A stretch of DNA of 40,088 nucleotides from a virus. Of this stretch, positions 29,801 through 37,550 are shown one piece after another. Within the stretch, counting starts at the first letter, position 1; each line of letters opens with the position of its first letter. The stretch is taken from positions 1 to 40,088 of the IMG/VR virus record IMGVR_UViG_3300033571_008662; one strand, written 5' to 3'. The translations under genes and the position numbers were made by a program. Under the pieces are notes generated by a model that worked only from the letters and a program-made list of their open reading frames with translations, had not been told where the DNA came from and did not search any database.

Positions 29801-29834
29801 AACCCCTTACTTTTTTGAATAGCTTTTTTTTCAT
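26814..29834 (-). CDS. four-domain methyltransferase/glycosyltransferase fusion
   Basis: 1006 residues with four separable domains. About 1-215: TylF/MycF-type O-methyltransferase (VELGCFVGESS, FLDGDFYNS). About 230-430: a second class I SAM methyltransferase (LLEIGIGS, IDDGLHKA). About 445-735: HtrL/YibB (WlaTC) family glycosyltransferase-like (TIVSGLWNIG, YNPIVMSKLAILHDA). About 740-1006: family 2 glycosyltransferase (VSLYMLTFNFPHQ, FLEDDMGINSP holding the DxD). Two transferases and two methyltransferases on one chain could build and cap a glycan. Last gene of the large minus-strand glycan operon, 9 bp after the upstream gene. Confidence 0.8.
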   Translation of the reverse strand: MKKKLFKKVRGFENIKLEPTIINDDQLDYLVLYLLDCIDNNIDGDVVELGCFVGESSKYLRKSIEQSESSKKLYVYDSFEGLPELTKYEEGTGWREGTLNTTEDILTKNFVQNGLELPIITKSWFKDIPNERLPEKISFAFLDGDFYNSIYDSLIKIYDRVENGGYICFHDYDRNDLPGVKAAIVDFFSERSINYEILKVCDQLAIIKKNEKIVSLSIEKYDRANIESEESLDYYIKKYGTDKSISGYTPMYEYIFDDLRSERLALLEIGIGSLDNHVIGNFIQTKSIYYDHYIQGGSLRVWKDYFPKAEIHGIDIADDCKFSEDRISTFICDSRDKSECDSYLKENTYDIIIDDGLHKASAQLQTLKNFFDRVKKDGYYIIEDLGGGGDETNLYADRKQDVIDIIKDHEWFFGNNFLAIKKTNSKRGELSLLTEFKKESNRPKSDLTIVSGLWNIGKQNRSFDHYLMCFEKFLEIDQNLFLFIPKELEELVWTKRNKRNTRIKIVELEDVKNLYGPFWDRTQEIRKSEDWINQANWLADSPQGSLEWYNPIVMSKLAILHDASIYNPFRTENFIWLDAGISNTINYNLLIESDFFDKLPSYLDPFLFIQYPYPYYNKGIGEVHGFNWEKLNEYAGGVVEWISRGGLFGGKKEVISDVNSYYWHLLDNSLNENLMGTEESLFSILAKKYPEIFRTSKININGHIQEFVEAVINNTAVLDPIPEDRIKSKHKFVNVDNLKVSLYMLTFNFPHQVEHTIQKWLKHEKWITNTRNILIDNSTNDEARIANAEICKKYNFEHIITNENTGINGGRFRAAQHFQESDSDYYIFLEDDMGINSPSDTTFCRNGFRRHIPNLYDRVLKIIHDTDIDFLKLSYTEVYMDNNIQVSWYNVPQNIRSEFWPDYDKLPVQGLDPNCPRTKFNEIEVLDGLSYATGEIYYCNWPTICGKKGNQKMFLDVTWQSPFEQTWMSYMYQETKKGNLKPAVLLASPIDHDRIAHYKPEERREN

Positions 29835-29843
29835 ATTAATATT

Positions 29844-30860
29844 TTAAAATATCGGCCATCTATTTTCTGACTTTAAAATTTGTATTTTTTCTTTATTTAT
29901 TTCATAAAACTGTTCTATAGTATCTGCTGGTATGAACCCACTCCCATCTGCGAAGTTCATAGACTTTGGAATAAAGTATCTATCTGTAAAATATATTTTT
30001 ATGTCATAATATTTTTTACTAAAGTCTAAAACTTTAATGTCACAGTACTTGTTAGCTACTCCTACAGGAATATAATCACAAAGCATATACCCACCACATT
30101 CAGAACACCCTCTAAAAATGTTATTTGAATAACTAATTTTACAACATTTATTCCAAACATCAAAATATTTTTTAACAGTGTCTACAGAATCAAAATTATA
30201 ATATCTAAAAGGACCTTCTGTTATTGGTAGATTACGTATTATAGGATCTGTATTATGCGTATCATATTTATTATTTAGCCTATCCATTATAATAGATGCT
30301 AATTGTAAACCAGAGTAACTTGCAGATCCCATTGCTGCGGTATCATGAAATTTTCCTAACTCTATTTTTAATTCTTCTTTATGACATGCCTTCATTGAAT
30401 TTATTGGAGTATCAAATTCACTCCAGAATTCTTCTTCAGATATTTCTCCAGAAACTATTTTATCATATTTTAAATTTGCATCTGGATCATGCATTATAAA
30501 CTTAGTGTATCCTAGTTCTGCTATTCTTGGTAAAGAGAATCTATTTAAAGAATAAGAAAAAAAGTTTTTATTATATAAATTATCTCTATAATCTTTTCCA
30601 TAAGTTTCTTGATTAGTAGGTATATATTCTATATCTATAGACCATGGATAATCTTTTCTTACTTCATGAATATTAATGACACCTATTATTTTATTTGTGC
30701 TACTTCTTAATTCATCAAAATCAGACGGTAAGTCAGTTAAAATAATATAATCCATGGTATCACTATATCCCATAGAAATACTTTCTAAAAAATTTTGTTT
30801 GACCCTATCTCTATAACTAGGTCCTAATCCCCAAGTAACAACTACAGGTTTATTTTTCAT
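29844..30860 (-). CDS. putative GT-A glycosyltransferase (paralogue of 32528)
   Basis: 338 residues. FSYSLNRFSLPRIAELGYTKFI leads to HDPDANLKY, a DxD-like metal motif (residues 125-129), the usual geometry of a GT-A enzyme. A C-terminal FRGCSECGGYMLCDY cysteine segment could be a zinc site. The gene at 32528 has the same order with TDTNINF at nearly the same residue number, so they look like diverged duplicates. Overlaps the carbamoyltransferase gene by 11 bp. Confidence 0.55.
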   Translation of the reverse strand: MKNKPVVVTWGLGPSYRDRVKQNFLESISMGYSDTMDYIILTDLPSDFDELRSSTNKIIGVINIHEVRKDYPWSIDIEYIPTNQETYGKDYRDNLYNKNFFSYSLNRFSLPRIAELGYTKFIMHDPDANLKYDKIVSGEISEEEFWSEFDTPINSMKACHKEELKIELGKFHDTAAMGSASYSGLQLASIIMDRLNNKYDTHNTDPIIRNLPITEGPFRYYNFDSVDTVKKYFDVWNKCCKISYSNNIFRGCSECGGYMLCDYIPVGVANKYCDIKVLDFSKKYYDIKIYFTDRYFIPKSMNFADGSGFIPADTIEQFYEINKEKIQILKSENRWPIF

Positions 30861-32535
30861 ATCTTTTATAATCTTCTTTTCTTATATAATAATCTTCTAA
30901 TAATAAACAATCTAACTGTGTCTTGGTATAAATTTCAAATGCGTCTGCATATGTAGATAGTATAGGTTTTCCATTAACATTAAAAGACGTATTTAGTAAA
31001 ACTCCTACGCCTGTTAATTTTTCAAATTCAGTAAGTAGGTTATATAAAAATTCATTTTGATCTTTTGTTACTGTTTGTACTCTAGCAGTTCCATCAACAT
31101 GAGTAATAGCGGCTAACTTTTCTCTCCACTCTTCTCTAACTGTCGGGCAGAAACTCATCCACCTAGATTCTCCTTCCCATTCAAAATATTTACTTACGTC
31201 TTCTAATCTAACAACCGGTGCAAATGGTCTATACCACTCTCTATTTTTAACTTTAGTATTTAATACATCTTTCATTTCTGGTATGGATGGGTTACATAAT
31301 ATACTTCTATGTCCTAATGCTCTAGGACCATGCTCTGATTGTCCTTTAACTACGCCAATTATTTTACCACTTAATAAATCTTGAACTACTATCGAAGGAT
31401 CATATTGTTCAACCGGATGATATGCCTCGTCTCTTTCCATTAATCTCCTAACATTATTATGCTCACAAACTCTTTGGACTAGTAAATTTTTATCTAATAT
31501 AGGAAGCCCTTTATAAGTTATATCAATAGCATTTTCAGGCTTTAAATGTTTTAACATTAATCCTAAAGCTATTCCGCAATCATTTGGATTAGGTCCTACA
31601 AAAACTTCTTTATTAAACTCTTGTTTTATTCTAGTATTCAATATAATATTTAAAGCACAACCTCCAGTTATACAAATAGGAAGATCTGGATACTCTTCGA
31701 AATATGGTTTTGCTACTTCTATAAAGCACTCTTCAAAAGCTCTTTGTGCTGTAGCCGCAACATCATAAGCTAACTGTCCTTCAAATCTATTATTTATATC
31801 AAATGAGATTCCTATTTTTTCACCTAGAGTATTTAATTTACCAACATAATCATTTTCATGCCCGTCTGGATCATCTTTAAAAAATGTTATGAATGCATCT
31901 AACCACTCTTCTTTCCATTTACCGTAGGAAACTAATCCCATTATTTTTCCTGGCCATACTAAGTTACCATCTGAAACATTATCTATGGTTATGTCTTTTA
32001 GATATTGCCCGAATATCATATACGCAAATCCTAAGTTATAATATAGGTGAGGTCTATTATATGTTGGATTTAAAAGTTGAGCTAATCTATTAAGCTCTTG
32101 ACCTCTTACGGCATGGTATACATTAAACTCTCCGTCATCTCCGCCTCCATCGAAAGAGAATACTATAGCTTCTTTAAATGGCGATTGATAAAAACAACCA
32201 GCCGCATGAGATTCGTGATGAGTTCCATGAATATAGTTTTTAGCTTTTATCATGTTGTAAGTTTGAAAAAGCTGATAGGGACCTGTAAAAGATTCTCCTA
32301 TAAAATCTGTAGATGAAAAATAACAATTTTCAAATTCTTCTATTCCATACTCTTTATAAACCCAATCTAATATCTGCTCAAGACAAATTATAATATGTCT
32401 AGGCATTTTATATTGAGACATCCCAACATTTTTACTATTGATGAATCTTTCAAATTCTACAACACATAGGATTTCACCATTATTTTCTATAACCAAACCT
32501 CCATTATGAGATCCGTGATAACTTATATTAGCCAT
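30850..32535 (-). CDS. carbamoyltransferase, NodU/CmcH/TobZ-like
   Basis: 561 residues. N-terminal ASKHA-type domain with HGTHHESHAAGC (metal-binding His residues) and VFSFDGGGDDGEF; C-terminal GVVKGQSEHGPRALGHRSIL and LLNTSFNVNGKPIL, the hallmarks of the family. Uses carbamoyl phosphate (via carbamoyl-AMP) to carbamoylate a hydroxyl, often of a sugar. Full length for the family. Overlaps its neighbours on both sides, so it belongs to the glycan operon. Carbamoylation of the glycan, or of modified DNA as suspected in other phages, are both open. Confidence 0.87.
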   Translation of the reverse strand: MANISYHGSHNGGLVIENNGEILCVVEFERFINSKNVGMSQYKMPRHIIICLEQILDWVYKEYGIEEFENCYFSSTDFIGESFTGPYQLFQTYNMIKAKNYIHGTHHESHAAGCFYQSPFKEAIVFSFDGGGDDGEFNVYHAVRGQELNRLAQLLNPTYNRPHLYYNLGFAYMIFGQYLKDITIDNVSDGNLVWPGKIMGLVSYGKWKEEWLDAFITFFKDDPDGHENDYVGKLNTLGEKIGISFDINNRFEGQLAYDVAATAQRAFEECFIEVAKPYFEEYPDLPICITGGCALNIILNTRIKQEFNKEVFVGPNPNDCGIALGLMLKHLKPENAIDITYKGLPILDKNLLVQRVCEHNNVRRLMERDEAYHPVEQYDPSIVVQDLLSGKIIGVVKGQSEHGPRALGHRSILCNPSIPEMKDVLNTKVKNREWYRPFAPVVRLEDVSKYFEWEGESRWMSFCPTVREEWREKLAAITHVDGTARVQTVTKDQNEFLYNLLTEFEKLTGVGVLLNTSFNVNGKPILSTYADAFEIYTKTQLDCLLLEDYYIRKEDYKRYEK

Positions 32536-33406
32536 TAGATAAATTGTTTATTTTTAAAAATTCGTTATAATTAATGTGATCCATAATACCATCAACAGAT
32601 CCTCCTGCTTTCCAAAACCTTTCATGAATTTGGTTATGTATAACAGTAAATATTCTACTTGTTGAATGATGATCTCTTTCAGTAAGTTTAAATACATTAT
32701 AGATAGGAGCTAATATATATTCATCGTGGTATACGTATGATCCGGCGAATCTTTTCATATAATCGTTTTCATACAAGTGCAGGATTACATTATCCCAAAC
32801 AGTAAAAAACTTATATAGATTATCTAAATCACTAAAAACAAAAAACCTTGCCGCTGCGTCTAAAACACGTACGAGTTCTGAAGGTACTAGATCATATTTT
32901 TCTTTTAGGTAGTTCTTAACTAGACCCATGTCCTTTTCATTAATGCTTGTATCCCATTCTGATACTGCATTATAAATTGTATTTTTAGTATCAAATAAAT
33001 TATTATTAAATAATTCAAAATTTATATTAGTATCTGTACACATTATAGATACATTAGGTATTCCATGTTTATAAGCTTGTAATAAATGAAATCTCATCAA
33101 TGAAAAAGAATATAAATACCCCGATTCTACAAACTGTTTAGCATAATCATTTTTATCTACGGATTCTAATAAAGCCTCATATTTTTCTATGTGAGGAAAC
33201 TCTTCATAAAAGTCTTTTAATTCATTGACAATTAGGTTTTTCCTTTTTATATTATCAAAATACTTTTTATCATCTGTTATTATAAAGTAAAATAAATTGT
33301 CATCATCGAAGTAGTGCTCTGTTAATTGACGGACCGCACTCTCTCGATAACTTTCTCCGGCACACGAATAGCAAATTGCTAATTTTTCTTTAATTATTGA
33401 GTTCAT
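32528..33406 (-). CDS. putative GT-A glycosyltransferase (paralogue of 29844)
   Basis: 292 residues. YSFSLMRFHLLQAYKHGIPNVS leads to MCTDTNINFELF, in the same place as HDPDANLKY of the 29844 product (around residue 125). It lacks a strict DxD, having DTN, so activity is uncertain. Overlaps the carbamoyltransferase by 8 bp and the GT-B gene by 17 bp. Confidence 0.5.
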   Translation of the reverse strand: MNSIIKEKLAICYSCAGESYRESAVRQLTEHYFDDDNLFYFIITDDKKYFDNIKRKNLIVNELKDFYEEFPHIEKYEALLESVDKNDYAKQFVESGYLYSFSLMRFHLLQAYKHGIPNVSIMCTDTNINFELFNNNLFDTKNTIYNAVSEWDTSINEKDMGLVKNYLKEKYDLVPSELVRVLDAAARFFVFSDLDNLYKFFTVWDNVILHLYENDYMKRFAGSYVYHDEYILAPIYNVFKLTERDHHSTSRIFTVIHNQIHERFWKAGGSVDGIMDHINYNEFLKINNLSNG

Positions 33407-34322
33407 GTATTTTAACTAGTTTAAAAAATAAATCAATTATATAATCAGGTTTAGAATAAGAATCAAAATACTGCTGCCCATTAGAAGAGATATTTTTTAA
33501 TTTATCATAATCGTCTATAATAAGTTCTAATGCATTTATATATTCATCTGCGATATCTTCTATTTTAGAATCAGAATATGTAAACCAAGCATTTGAACAA
33601 ACTCGTCCTCCATTAATATAATGGTAGTCTTGTATAAGTGGATTATAAAACTGCGTCTTTAACTCAGATCTTAGGCATGGTATTCCTAACCCCATAGATT
33701 CTAAATCTCGTAAACAAAATTCACCATTTCCATTAAAAGATAACGATACTCTATATTCATTTATCTTTTTATAATATTCCAAACCGTGATACCCTGTTGA
33801 GTTATCTAGTACTTCAAATAATTCATGTTTTGATAGTAGCTCTGACAGTGGAGTTCTTGTTCCATATATAGCGCCTATAAAAATAGCTTTTCTTATCTTT
33901 TGTTCTGGATTATATTCTACTCTTACTTGATCTAGATAATCATAACTATTAGGAACTCCTAATGGATATTGGAAATTAGAATGGTCTATTCCATAAGTTT
34001 CTTTTATCTGGTTAGAATTTAAGTTCATTCCTAGACCTCCTATATATTGAACTATTTTATATTTTTCCCATCCTAAACCAGGTAAAAATGTATTCATTCC
34101 TCTGTCCCAAAAAGACATTAAAATAGTTTTATTATTTTCATCATTTATAATTTGAAAATTAGACATCCCACCAGGAGAACTTTGATATGATCCTTCTGGT
34201 TGTCGGTGCTTTATAGAGTGCTCAGGAAATTTTAAATTAAATAAATCAAATATAGTATTGTAGATATATTTAAAATAAGGATTCCCGGCTCCTTCTTTAT
34301 CAAAGAAAAAAGTTAAATTCAT
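33390..34322 (-). CDS. GT-B glycosyltransferase-like protein
   Basis: 310 residues. KAIFIGAIYGTRTPLSELL marks the start of a C-terminal Rossmann half, and NGEFCLRDLESMGLGIPCLRSE matches the family 4/GT1 ExxxxxxxE/G-P donor site motif (E..LESMGLG.P). The N-terminal half is short, as in many phage GT-Bs. Overlaps the RmlD-like gene by 4 bp. Acts with the other transferases of the operon. Confidence 0.68.
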   Translation of the reverse strand: MNLTFFFDKEGAGNPYFKYIYNTIFDLFNLKFPEHSIKHRQPEGSYQSSPGGMSNFQIINDENNKTILMSFWDRGMNTFLPGLGWEKYKIVQYIGGLGMNLNSNQIKETYGIDHSNFQYPLGVPNSYDYLDQVRVEYNPEQKIRKAIFIGAIYGTRTPLSELLSKHELFEVLDNSTGYHGLEYYKKINEYRVSLSFNGNGEFCLRDLESMGLGIPCLRSELKTQFYNPLIQDYHYINGGRVCSNAWFTYSDSKIEDIADEYINALELIIDDYDKLKNISSNGQQYFDSYSKPDYIIDLFFKLVKIHELNN

Positions 34323-34996
34323 AAAATAGAATTTAGTTTATCTAAGTTCATTGTTATATCACTAGGTACATTATTTGGTCTATAACCTGGCATGATATCT
34401 GGATTTGTTTGTTTAGCTAATTGATATATTGTTTTTTTCTCTGTTCCTACATTATAAACTCCATTAGCATTTTTATTTATTAATTGTATAATTAAATTAG
34501 CTATAACATCAACATAATCAAAATTTCCATATTGATCAACCCAACCTTTATTATATGGAAATGGTTTTGGTTTAAATGAACATCTACATATTAAATGATC
34601 ATTATTATTAAACATAACATATTCATCTGCTAATAATTTTGAATATGAATAAAAATTTGGAGCCGGTATAGCTAAACCATTTTCATCAATATCAGAATCT
34701 GAATCAGCATAAACATGATCTGTAGATATGTGAATTAATTTTTTATTTAATATTTTACAAAGATTTGATAACTTAATAATAAAATGATAATTGATAGAAT
34801 ATATACTCTCTCTATCTGTTGAGTATGTATCTGTATTAGCTAAACAATTTAGTATAATATCATAATGTCCTAAATAAAAAGATAGTGAGTCATTAATAAA
34901 ATCAATATTGTCTTTTTTTCTAGAAATATAATCCCACCCTGTTTGCCTTACAATCTCACTTCCTAATAAACCATCTCCTAGTACTAATATTTTCAT
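34319..34996 (-). CDS. RmlD-like sugar nucleotide reductase (SDR)
   Basis: 225 residues. GDGLLGSEIVR (GxxGxxG), HISTDHVYAD and YSYSKLLAD (YxxxK) are all present in the right order, as in dTDP-4-dehydrorhamnose reductase. It is shorter than RmlD (about 300), with a truncated C-terminal sugar domain. With the E1-like dehydrase next to it, it would reduce the 4-keto group of a (di)deoxysugar. 4-bp overlap with both neighbours. Confidence 0.78.
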   Translation of the reverse strand: MKILVLGDGLLGSEIVRQTGWDYISRKKDNIDFINDSLSFYLGHYDIILNCLANTDTYSTDRESIYSINYHFIIKLSNLCKILNKKLIHISTDHVYADSDSDIDENGLAIPAPNFYSYSKLLADEYVMFNNNDHLICRCSFKPKPFPYNKGWVDQYGNFDYVDVIANLIIQLINKNANGVYNVGTEKKTIYQLAKQTNPDIMPGYRPNNVPSDITMNLDKLNSIL

Positions 34997-36279
34997 TTAA
35001 ATTTAGTTATAATATCATTTATATAATCAAATACCGGTTCTGTATAATGTGGAGCCGCTCCTATAAAAAATACCTTGTCAAGTACTTTATTTGCTTCCGG
35101 ATATAAAGTATAGTCATCAAGTTTAGAATAACCTGGGTGTAATAAGATATTGCCTGCAAAATAATTTCTAGTTTGTATTTTATTTGCCTCTAGATATTCT
35201 ACTAGTCTATGTTTTAATCCTGGTTCGTCACATATAAATGGAGTACCAAACCAACATGGATCCGCTTTAGGTAATACGTCTGGTATTCTTAGACCGGGTA
35301 TATTATCAGTGAATATTTTAGATAAAGTATTTCTAGAAACTTTTCTATTAGCTTCAATTTCATCTAATTTATCAAGTTGGACTAAACCAATCGCACCTTG
35401 TAAATCTAATGGTTTTAAATTATATCCCATTTCACTAAACACATACTTATGATCAATAATGCCATCATAGTTTTCTAACCATTTATCAAATCTATTTCCG
35501 CATGTTCCACATGAAAGTAAATTAGCAGATCCTATACAATAACAATCTCTTCCCCACCATGAAAGGCTTACGAATAAAGACTTTAGCTCATCGTCATTAG
35601 TGCATATCATTCCACCTTCACCAGTAGAAATATGATGAGCTGGATAAAATGAATTAGAAAAAGCTACATAGTAGTCTGTTATATAATTACCATTCCATGC
35701 ACTCCCTAAACTATCACAATTATCTCCTATAAGTTTAAGATCATATTTGTCTGCTAAAGCTTTAAGCTTATCCATATCAGGAGGATTTCCCAATACCGGT
35801 GATACGAAAATACCTTTTGTTCTAGAAGTTATTTTCTCTTCTATTCTACTTACATCAAAGTTAAGCGTTTGCCATTCAATATCAACAAAAACAGCTTTTA
35901 GTTTATTTTGATATAGAACAGAAACTGTTGTAGCAAACCCTACCGGAGACACTATAATCTCATCATCATCTGCCCAGTTAAATCTTTTCTTTAAAGCCGC
36001 TATTAAAACTAGATTAGCAGAACTTCCAGAATTAACCATGTGAGAATGCTTAACATTAAACTTTTTACTAAAAGCATTTTCAAACTTGTAAACTTTTTCT
36101 CCTGCAGTTATCCACTTTCCATTTAGAAATGTATCTATTGCGGCTTCTACTTCTTTATTATCCCAATAAGGTCCGGAATAGTAAATAGGAGTTTTTCCTG
36201 GTTCAAATACTTTTGAATTATAAATGTAGGGCGCTACATGATTTCCTACTAAACTTTGTATATCGTTTTTATTTATCAC
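34993..36279 (-). CDS. rfbH: CDP-4-keto-6-deoxyglucose-3-dehydrase (E1/RfbH-like)
   Basis: 428 residues of the DegT/DnrJ/StrS fold. SNSFYPAHHISTGEGGMI has His216 where aminotransferases have the PLP-lysine, the feature of E1/RfbH and ColD dehydrases. Cysteines C188, C246, C248 and C257 or C260 match the [2Fe-2S] ligand spacing of E1 (C-x57-C-x1-C-x7-C; here x57, x1, then x8 or x11). Removes the C3 hydroxyl, leading to 3,6-dideoxyhexoses. The family length (about 437) agrees. Flanked by RmlD-like and GT60-like genes. The matching E3 reductase was not seen. Confidence 0.85.
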   Translation of the reverse strand: MINKNDIQSLVGNHVAPYIYNSKVFEPGKTPIYYSGPYWDNKEVEAAIDTFLNGKWITAGEKVYKFENAFSKKFNVKHSHMVNSGSSANLVLIAALKKRFNWADDDEIIVSPVGFATTVSVLYQNKLKAVFVDIEWQTLNFDVSRIEEKITSRTKGIFVSPVLGNPPDMDKLKALADKYDLKLIGDNCDSLGSAWNGNYITDYYVAFSNSFYPAHHISTGEGGMICTNDDELKSLFVSLSWWGRDCYCIGSANLLSCGTCGNRFDKWLENYDGIIDHKYVFSEMGYNLKPLDLQGAIGLVQLDKLDEIEANRKVSRNTLSKIFTDNIPGLRIPDVLPKADPCWFGTPFICDEPGLKHRLVEYLEANKIQTRNYFAGNILLHPGYSKLDDYTLYPEANKVLDKVFFIGAAPHYTEPVFDYINDIITKFK

Positions 36280-37550
36280 TAGTCTATTTTGTGTTCTATT
36301 CTTTCTACCCAGCCGTCTTCTTCTGTGTATCCCCAGAATACTACTCTAGCAGGCGTTTTGTCTGTTAAGAAATACTCTTCATAATGAATGTGGTTTCCAT
36401 TAGTCATGAAATTCTGCAATTCATAATCTGTTATAAACTTACTATTTAGTGAATTACCTTGATCATCATCAAAGGCGACTAATATGTGCTTATAATTATT
36501 CCTAGGGAAATCGTGTCTATATATTGTTACTAAGTGATAAAATGATTCCATGAATGATTTTTCCCAAAGTTGATCATCTTGAATATGTGGATTAGGAGGA
36601 TATTGATTATCTAGAGTATACTTTTGAACAGATCTTGTTTTAAAATTAACGCCTGCGTACTTCTCGTAGTCCCTAACTGTTCTGACTGTTCCCAGGCCGT
36701 ATCCAGTCAAATCCACCGAGCTATCCTGTTCAGACCCTAGTAAGACTCTTATTCTTTTCCTAGCGGTCTCTTGCTTGTTATACCAATCATTGCCTAGTTT
36801 AACATCATCATCCCACTTTAATTTTCCAGCTCTTTCTTCACGCATAGTTGAATGCCACACTACTATTTTATTCGGGTGAAACATATCATAGCCATGAGTG
36901 TATGATCTGACTGTTAGATTAATCTCTTCACCTGAGAAATATATATTAGGATCATGTCTTACATCTCTTGCCCATTCTGATCTTGCGAAGTCAAAATGTC
37001 CACATAAGAATCTAGACATCGGAGGTTCAGTCATATTCTCGTAGCCATGTAATAAACCAGGTCTAATGAATATAGTTCCATGAGGATAGAAACAAACAAA
37101 TTGAGATTGCCATGGTTCCATTGATCTACCACCAGGTTCATTGAATGGATCATATAGAGGAGAGTATCCTGCTATGATTGGCTTATATCCTTTAGCTTCT
37201 AAATCAAGATGCATTTGTATTAATGTCTCATCCCAATCCTGAGCAAATCTATGATGCGAATCTAGTTGGCATACATAGTCTTCATCAGTTAATAACTGCT
37301 CATTAATTATAGCTCTTGCCCAAGGAAGACCTTTAGCTTCACTATATAAGCACTCATAAATTTTAAATCTTTTATCTGTTTTATATTCTGTTAGATCATC
37401 AAATCCGTCTTCTGGATGGTACTGCCTACATATACCGAAGTGTATACGATTAGGATACTTTGCTTTGTCTAATGCGTCTTTAATTGTTGGAATTAATTCA
37501 GGATCACGGTATGCCGGTAAGTGAACTAATATTGTAGGTTTCTTATTCAT
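36279..37550 (-). CDS. GT60-type polypeptide GlcNAc-transferase homologue (copy 1)
   Basis: 423 residues. N-terminal PTILVHLPAYRDPELIPTI, then QLDSHHRFAQDWDETLI (DSHHRF with the metal/nucleotide Asp), GHFDFARSEW, and HDPNIYFSGEEINLTVRSYT (GEE), the order of Skp1/mucin-type GlcNAc-transferases of the PF11397 (GlcNAc) family. A 100-residue C-terminal extension (RVVFWGYTEEDGWVERIEHK) is shared with copy 2. Such enzymes add GlcNAc to Ser/Thr or hydroxyproline of proteins. Overlaps copy 2 by 8 bp. Confidence 0.82.
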   Translation of the reverse strand: MNKKPTILVHLPAYRDPELIPTIKDALDKAKYPNRIHFGICRQYHPEDGFDDLTEYKTDKRFKIYECLYSEAKGLPWARAIINEQLLTDEDYVCQLDSHHRFAQDWDETLIQMHLDLEAKGYKPIIAGYSPLYDPFNEPGGRSMEPWQSQFVCFYPHGTIFIRPGLLHGYENMTEPPMSRFLCGHFDFARSEWARDVRHDPNIYFSGEEINLTVRSYTHGYDMFHPNKIVVWHSTMREERAGKLKWDDDVKLGNDWYNKQETARKRIRVLLGSEQDSSVDLTGYGLGTVRTVRDYEKYAGVNFKTRSVQKYTLDNQYPPNPHIQDDQLWEKSFMESFYHLVTIYRHDFPRNNYKHILVAFDDDQGNSLNSKFITDYELQNFMTNGNHIHYEEYFLTDKTPARVVFWGYTEEDGWVERIEHKID

